Shown piece by piece: positions 57,791 to 64,000 of a stretch of DNA of 64,000 nucleotides (positions are counted from its first letter, which is position 1; every line of letters begins with the position of its first letter). The notes below the pieces were generated by a model. It was not told the DNA's origin, did no database searches, and worked only from the letters and a program-made list of their open reading frames with translations. Origin of the DNA: Lates calcarifer (Eukaryota; Chordata; Actinopteri; Centropomidae); the NCBI RefSeq assembly GCF_001640805.2, contig NC_066835.1, positions 2,659,269 through 2,723,268 of the forward strand, read 5' to 3'. The position numbers and the translations under genes are program-made.

Positions 57791-58738
57791 GTAAGTATTT
57801 GTGTACTTAACCTGTTGGGTTAAATAGCAAGGAAGAAATGTTGATTCTATTGTTACACCTAAACATTAATAACTTTTTATTCTTACATGCTAAAGAAGGT
57901 TACCATTAATGCCACTCCCTGTTTCCTGTGAGTCAGTCAGAATCACCCAATAATTATTTTTACTCCCAGCTGAATGGTTGTTAATTCTTGAAAAAAAACA
58001 ACTTATAACACAGTTAAGGTTCAGTCACTTAAAATTGATTGCTCAGCAGCAGCTTTAATGGTGTTTTTGTTAGCAGGTACAGTCAATATCTTAATTTCAG
58101 TGTTCTTCCAGAGTCGCCGTGGAACACCATCAGAAATAATATTTACACAGTCATCAAACACTGAAGCTTTGCCTCCTTATTTATGGTTGTATGTAAGTTT
58201 AAAAAGAGTTAGAGCGAATTGCAGCCATATAATCGTTTGAGTAAATAAAGTAACAGTATAATAAACATTATTTTCTATCCATAGATACTGAGTAATGTAA
58301 ACCCAGCAATATTTACCCAAAGTCACTTTTAGTGCGTGAGCACGAAACACCACAAGTCAAATGATGAAACAGGTTGTAAACAAGCCAACAGATTATTATT
58401 CATTTGGATGTGAAATCACAAGTAAACTATACCCAAATGTTGGTACTGTTTAATCATCTGAGTGATCCTGTTTCTTTCCCTGGTCTGACTTAGTGAAGTT
58501 CCCAGACAGTGAATACAATATTACTTTAGGATGTTAATATGATGGAGATATTTACTAAAACTAAAGCCAAAATTAAACCCATGTTTTAATAAGCTAGAAT
58601 TATCTTTTAAGTTGATGAAGACATCCACATTCTCATCCCTAATACATTCAAATTGACTGAGAGGAATGACCTGACTTCTGCTTTTTTGTGAATAAAAACT
58701 ATTATATTGACTAAATCTTGTGTTTTTGTGCATTTCAG
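57791..58738 (+). other. ptpru: Intron 18, about 0.95 kb
   Basis: This is AT-rich intron with no recognised element. Confidence 0.85.
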
Positions 58739-58815
58739 ATGATCGGCATCGGGTCAAACTCCACTCTCTGCTTGCAGACCCCAGTTCTGATTATGTCAAT
58801 GCCAACTACATTGAT
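58739..58815 (+). CDS. ptpru: ptpru exon 19: start of phosphatase domain D1
   Basis: This 77-bp exon enters in phase 1 (C|AT gives His) and leaves in phase 0 at ATT GAT|GTGAGT. It encodes [20 protein letters not shown], then NANYID. The DRHRVKL....SDY(V/I)NANYID sequence is the N-terminal signature of classical PTP domains and closely matches human PTPRU. The catalytic P-loop is far downstream of the window. Confidence 0.96.
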
Positions 58816-60837
58816 GTGAGTCACGTGCAGTTGTATTTTTCCTCCTTTTTCGCTTCCTACACCTCCATCTCTGTCTTTGCTGATCCCACAGCTCCACCTT
58901 AAGAGCTTGTACTAATCGTCTTTTACTGTTGTGGTCGATCCAGTGTTTGACCAGAGAACTTCTCCACATGCTGTCTGATATTGTGTGAGCTCTCTGTTAC
59001 TCAGTCTCATTTAGTAACTACTCCCACAACGTAGCAACGTAGCATGCTAGCACACGCAGGCCTTGAGGTGAGATTTTATCGCAGCAACCCCAGAGATCCT
59101 CAGAAGCTCAGCGCACCGGGCTTCACGACTCACCCAAATGCTTTTGCAAGGCGACATTGCTCAGCAATTGGAGCCACTATAACACAGCTGATCCTTTCAT
59201 CTACTTTCAGATATTTTGATCTCACCTACAGTTCAGCTCGAGTGAGTATCTCAGGAAGCCTCTCCAGTCCCAGCAGCAGTTCTTATCAGATCCTATCTTG
59301 GCAGCTTTGCATTAGATGGACCAACAGTTTTTAAAGGACAGTCACTTTTCCCTTCAGTACAGGTCAGGCTGTGATCTCTGCTGCTCACTCATAATGGAAG
59401 GGTCACTTGAATTAACTCTGAAAAGCTTTCAGCAGTCTTGTATCTGTTTTTGCGGGAGCCTACTGAAGTACTCATCTCAGGTTTTTAATGTGAGTTGTAA
59501 TGGTCTTTGTTTGTGCCATTGTTTGTTGAACAAAAGGAAATGTGAAGTGGACAGAAGGGGCTAGATCACTAGTAGATGCCTGACTCAGTACGTGTGGGTG
59601 GCATTAGTTAAAACAGAACGTCAAAGCTCACAGGCTACTTTATCCCCTCTAGTGCTCCGTGAGGGCTCAATTAGGACGAACGTTCCAAGGACCTTTGTGT
59701 CATTAACCGCCTGCATGTCATGCCAAGAACCCTGGCTCACAACACTGCAGTGAAATGATTCCAGATGATTCATGGATGAGTCCAAGATTGGAATAAATGG
59801 AACACTGTTTTTTTTTTTTTTTTTAAGGTTAAACTGTAAAGTTCCACCAGCCTCTCCTCTCATTCACATGCAGGTTTATATAATTTTTCTTTTGCATGGG
59901 TAGTAAGACAAGAAATTTTATGTCAGATCTTTAGATGTTCCTTTTGTTGCTATTCTGACAGATGTAACACAAAAGTGACATCATCCTCACTCAGTTCTTA
60001 GAGGATTTTGCATTTGTTCTTCTAAACGCCCACTGCCAGGGATTCTTTTCTTGCTCTGGTGCTCGGAAGTGATGCCTGTTACAGTTGGTGTTGGTAGCAG
60101 CTGTAATTTGTTGGGGATAAGATGAAATAAGATAATAAGGATGGGAAGTAACGGTTGCCATGGCTTAGCATACAAATCAAGAAGTTTAATTTCTTTGAAT
60201 GACAGATAAATTCTGCTTTAGATTAAAACTCAACATGCTTCATGTATCTTTCCTTGTCTTTTTTTGTATCATCTGAGGAAGACAGGATGACCCAGTTTAT
60301 TGTTACTGGTGTTTGGATGTAAACTGTGAGGTGCACAATCATCTAATATAGATGTAATTCCAAGGGATAGCGGGCTGGTCAGCTGCTGCAGAACACACTA
60401 AACATACAACACATACCTTGAGCAATTAACAGAATATGTTAAATGAAATTTTGCATTATCCCTACACATGCCATGTGTCATGTTTTTAACATGAAGGACA
60501 ACTATGTGTTATCACTGGCCTCCAATCAAAACCTGCCATAGCACTCTTTTTTTCTCTCTGCTTCTTAAACAATCCAATAAAAATACAGTATGCTGAAGCG
60601 ACAGTAATCAGAGAAAAATACTAAACACGATAATCCTGTATTGTAGAAATATGGGAATTTGAGGTTTCTGAACATTATTCTCTCCACAGGTCCTCAGAGC
60701 AAGCTGCTCTCTAACCATTTCATTACCCTCTTTTCCTGGTCTTTAATCACAATAACTAGCTCTTGTTTCCTCCCCTACTTTCCCTCTTTCTCTCTCTATT
60801 TTTTCCACCCCGTTTTCAACCTTTTGGCATCTCTTAG
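58816..60837 (+). other. ptpru: Intron 19, about 2.0 kb
   Basis: No other gene is present. A T run lies at 59809-59824. The last 70 bp before 60838 are pyrimidine-dense and end ATCTCTTAG. Confidence 0.8.
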
Positions 60838-60855
60838 ATTCGGATAAACAGGGAA
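60838..60855 (+). CDS. ptpru: Candidate ptpru exon 20: 18-nt microexon in D1
   Basis: ATT CGG ATA AAC AGG GAA, encoding IRINRE, is flanked by CTCTTAG and a perfect GTAAGT. It is phase 0 on both sides and sits between exons that are also phase 0, so inclusion gives NYID-IRINRE-GYQR. As I recall, some PTPRK isoforms carry a six-residue insert (IWLYRD) at exactly this position. The I...R(D/E) pattern agrees with that. It is too short for homology alone, and inclusion is an inference. The constitutive join of exon 19 to exon 21 also works. Confidence 0.55.
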
Positions 60856-63679
60856 GTAAGTACCTTGCTTCTCATCTCTTCTCATCTCCTCTCTCTTTTC
60901 ACGCTGCCCCCTCTCGCTGTCCCTGCCAGCCCATCATGGCTTCCCTCCAACAGCAGATCTTCCTTCCCTCTTCCGCTCTGAGCTGCTGAGCCTTTCTGCC
61001 TTTAGCCATCACTTTTCCCCCCTGGGTATTTCCCCCTGAACACTGACTGCAGCAGTCTCTCGGTCGTCTTTCATCCGTAGTCAGCTATGCTCACCTGGAG
61101 TTCTTGCTTAACATCAGGCTGTCCTTATAAAAGGCTGATAGTATGCCACAGAGGAGAGAAGTGCGGTCAGATCAAAGCAAGCAAACACTGAGTGACACAG
61201 CAGGCATTGTAAATATATTCAGTGGACTGTCAACTGGGGGGGAAACTTATAAAACACAGTGCATACAAATTCAGGAATTATTTTAAAGATTAGTTACAAG
61301 GGTTTTACCTACCTCTCAGTTTCACCACAGGTACACCAGTGTCAGGGTGTCAGGGTCCATATTTATCAAGCATCTCAGAGAAGAGTAATTTCTGGTCTAA
61401 CCATAAAGTGGCACTGCAGAATTACTTGTCTTTGTAAAATAGGTGTATTGCTTCAAGTTTGGTGATTAATTGTGGGGCTTGTTTGTGAGGCTTTGTGGCT
61501 GACTAGCTAACCAGTAACATGCTGGCATTAGCAAGCCACAAAAGCCATCAAAACTAGCTGACTTAACTGCCATTTTACAAGCTAGAAAGCTTGTTAATCT
61601 ATAACTATGCTTAACTGGGAATGAGCAAGCTAGCCAGCTCAGTGTTTAACAAAGTTTATTTAAGAGATGTATTTGTATCATTAACTCCTGTTTAATATCT
61701 GCAAACGGTTACTGTATTGTGGAACATCTAAACTTTAGCGCAGCAGGGTTATGTAACATTAGATGGTGTAACACTGCTGTGACCAATGAGTGCCAGTAGG
61801 AGGCAAATCACAGAAATAAATATACACATTCCAAAATGTATGAATTTAATTTAAGTCTTCATTTACAATAACAAAACAATCACAGATACTGAGTGGATAA
61901 AACATTTTGTGCAGCTTTTCAGGATGTACATAATTGCTCACACAAATAATCACAGTGTCTTGCAGCTTCAACAGTGATAATTTTGATCCTTTGGAATCTA
62001 AATTGCAACGTTGGACATGTTTTTAAAAACACAACTATAATTAGTATATTTTAAAACTTTTGTCATATTTGGCAGAATATGTTCTTAGTTTTTACTTGTG
62101 CTTAACTAGCTTGTTGTACACCCACGAGTGTTGATACTTTCTGTGTGTTACTTGCTTTTCCTCCAGATTTTCAAATACAGGCTGTAAGTCATATGAATTT
62201 GTTGATCTCACAGTTTTAAGTAGAACAAAAAGCTACAAAAAAGCTCCAGGTGTTGCAAAACCCTGGTGTCATTTATTCTCAAAGGAAGAAGCTCAGAACT
62301 CCAGGGAGGATGGTTTCATCACTTAAAGTTCCAGCAAGACTCTGAGATGCATGATTAATCTGAGCTCATTTACTTGCATACACCAAGGTCAGATGTTCAC
62401 CAACTTGTCACACGTTGTAGTCAGAGTGAGCCAAATTCTTCAAGGCAAAACAAACTCAATGTTGTTTTCCTGTCTTTTTGATAGAATTGATAAGCTTTTC
62501 ACGTCTCAAATGACTCTGCATGTTTGATTTTTTTTCTCTCTCTCTTTTCAATCCATTGCAAATTCACATTGCTTGATGTTTTTCTGCTTGCCTGCTGTTG
62601 GAAAGTGCAGTTGCCAAGGTGATAGACAGGAAACTGGTTGGCACAGGGAAACTCAGCAACAGAGGCTCATGGGAATGAGGGTCGCTGCACTCTTTCATAG
62701 CGATGGCCATCCATCTCAACTTCCCTCTGTGGCATGACAGTTATGGAATGTCATTTGTGTGGCTGTCTGGGTGAATAGTACATATGTGTATATTAGTGTG
62801 TGCGTGGGTTTGGGTGTGGGGATGTGTGTGCGTGAGGGGTGTTGGGGTGTACAGTCCACACAGTGTACATTATTTGTACAAATGTTTACCATATACAGCA
62901 GTTGGAATCACTTTACCCTTGAGTGATGAGAGGGCAGACTAATCTTAATGCAAGGGATCTATCGATGTTTGGCTGCTTTGCATTCAACACACAGGGTTTG
63001 CATGGTGGAGGGCCAGGATGCCACTAATAGCCTTCCAGACTATGCACACTGTATCATAACTGCACTAATGCCAAGCTGAGCAGAAAGGAGACAGCCAGAT
63101 CAGTCAGTGTCACTCAGGTAGAATTACTCCCAGAGCTGAAGATCCCTCACTTGTCAATCTACCTTTGATCAGCAGCCCTGGCTGCATGCAAAGCACCGCA
63201 TGCCGGGCTGTCTTTGAAATGCAGCTCTCTCACTCTGCATGTAATGACCCAGCTCAGAGACAGACTGAGAAAAACTTGAATTAATGCCATTTCTCTATGC
63301 ATTATAATTCAAATGCAATCCTTCACCCAAACTCTGAGCCTAAACAGTCCAAAGAATATGGCTGGTCAAACATGCTGATGTATTTTAAGCAGAGCGCCAT
63401 CAGCCAGTAGCACAGTGCAGATTAGTTTTCACGGCCGCTGAAATATCTTCAGTCAAAAGCAGAGCAGAAATTTAGCAGAGCGCTGACATCAAACCCAGCT
63501 CTGAGATGAATAAGAGATGACGTGATGCTGAAAATGGAGAAAGAGAATGGATGGAAGGGGTGAAATGAGAGTTAGAGGTCCTTGAGTCTCACTTCATCAT
63601 GTGCTCTTGTAATTATTAATTCTCTCCCATCTTTTTCTTTCTTTTCCCCACTATCTGTCTTACTCTCTCTGTCACACAG
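60856..63679 (+). other. ptpru: Intron 20, about 2.8 kb
   Basis: It starts with a pyrimidine-rich stretch (60862-60930). A G/T-rich degenerate segment lies at 62780-62850 and a mixed-composition, repeat-poor block at 62990-63260. No gene is recognised. If the 18-nt microexon is not real, this merges with intron 19. Confidence 0.8.
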
Positions 63680-63716
63680 GGTTACCAGCGATCAAACCAC
63701 TTCATCGCCACTCAAG
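63680..63716 (+). CDS. ptpru: ptpru exon 21: D1, GYQRSNHFIATQ
   Basis: This 37-bp exon enters in phase 0 after CACACAG and leaves in phase 1 at CAA G|GTGAGT. It encodes GYQRSNHFIATQ, the strand preceding the GP..... segment of classical PTP domains. Human PTPRU reads GYHRSNHFIATQ. Coding continues beyond the window. Confidence 0.95.
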
Positions 63717-64000
63717 GTGAGTGTAAAATACCCAGCAGCAGTGTTTGACTGCTAATATTTACGTTTGTTTGTGGTGTTCTTTACACAGGAGCCCAACTGA
63801 CAATATTAAAATAAGTTTACTGAATTATTAATGTGTAAACAAGAAGGAGCGTGTGTTGCATCATGCTCACATCTGGATTTCCACCGTAAAGCTTCACTTT
63901 CCTCCGTCTGTGAGAAACACTCCCAAAACAATCGACTGTAACTGTCAGTCTGCACTGTAACACTACTGACTGTCACTCTCTGTGTAAGTTCTGCTTTTGT
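63717..64000 (+). other. ptpru: Start of intron 21
   Basis: This is intron sequence after GTGAGT. Nothing is recognised before the window ends. Confidence 0.8.

Larger units (their letters stand above)
1694..63716 (+). other. ptpru: Gene span of ptpru, receptor-type tyrosine phosphatase type IIB, internal part
   Basis: Nineteen exons totalling about 2.7 kb (roughly 900 codons of a family whose members are about 1,430 residues) lie on the plus strand. In order they encode MAM, Ig, four FNIII repeats, one transmembrane helix, the juxtamembrane region and the first strands of phosphatase domain D1. The assignment to PTPRU rests on remembered family sequence: long stretches of the MAM, Ig, FNIII and juxtamembrane regions are nearly identical to human PTPRU and differ from PTPRK/M/T. 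In the family the ectodomain mediates cell-cell adhesion and the cytoplasmic part associates with beta-catenin and junctions; PTPRU's D1 is reported to be atypical, but that region is outside the window. Exon phases agree at every join except within exons 12 and 17. Which teleost ohnolog this is cannot be decided here. Confidence 0.96.

Overview
This is eukaryotic, vertebrate genomic DNA, most likely from a ray-finned (teleost, probably percomorph) fish. The coding information sits in short exons with GT-AG boundaries separated by long introns. The introns carry CA, CT and ATT microsatellites and several interspersed elements that look like common fish repeats. There are no bacterial operons, CRISPR arrays, RNA genes or promoters that I can support.

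The whole window is the interior of one plus-strand gene, a type IIB (MAM-containing) receptor protein tyrosine phosphatase. The exon translations match PTPRU (PCP-2 / RPTP-psi) better than PTPRM, PTPRK or PTPRT. Diagnostic segments are [20 protein letters not shown] in the Ig domain, [20 protein letters not shown] in the first FNIII repeat, and [20 protein letters not shown] before the phosphatase domain. Teleosts may carry two copies (ptprua/ptprub); I cannot tell which this is, so I use ptpru. The signal-peptide exon and the first MAM exon lie upstream. The catalytic part of D1, all of D2 and the 3' end lie downstream.

Layout: 1694-12087 MAM domain (2 exons); 18205-22924 Ig domain (2); 23949-24242 FNIII-1; 29777-30097 FNIII-2; 32878-36212 FNIII-3 (2); 38940-44223 FNIII-4 with a furin-like cleavage motif (3); 50469-50607 transmembrane helix; 52242-52271 a 30-nt tyrosine-rich microexon; 52716-57790 juxtamembrane region (3); 58739-63716 start of phosphatase domain D1, with a candidate 18-nt microexon at 60838-60855. 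Every other boundary keeps the reading frame. Exon 12 (281 bp) contains one base too many and reaches an in-frame TGA at 40893-40895. Exon 17 is also one base out of frame unless an acceptor 13 nt downstream is used. The copy as given is therefore either damaged, mis-assembled at two places, or (at exon 17) spliced unusually.

The rest is intron. The points of most interest are the two frame breaks, the two in-frame microexons lying in dense pyrimidine tracts, a diverged tandem array at about 15.5-16.15 kb, and several stretches that look like conserved non-coding elements. I see no second gene on either strand. Exon numbers are provisional: they assume two upstream coding exons, as in the mammalian type IIB genes.
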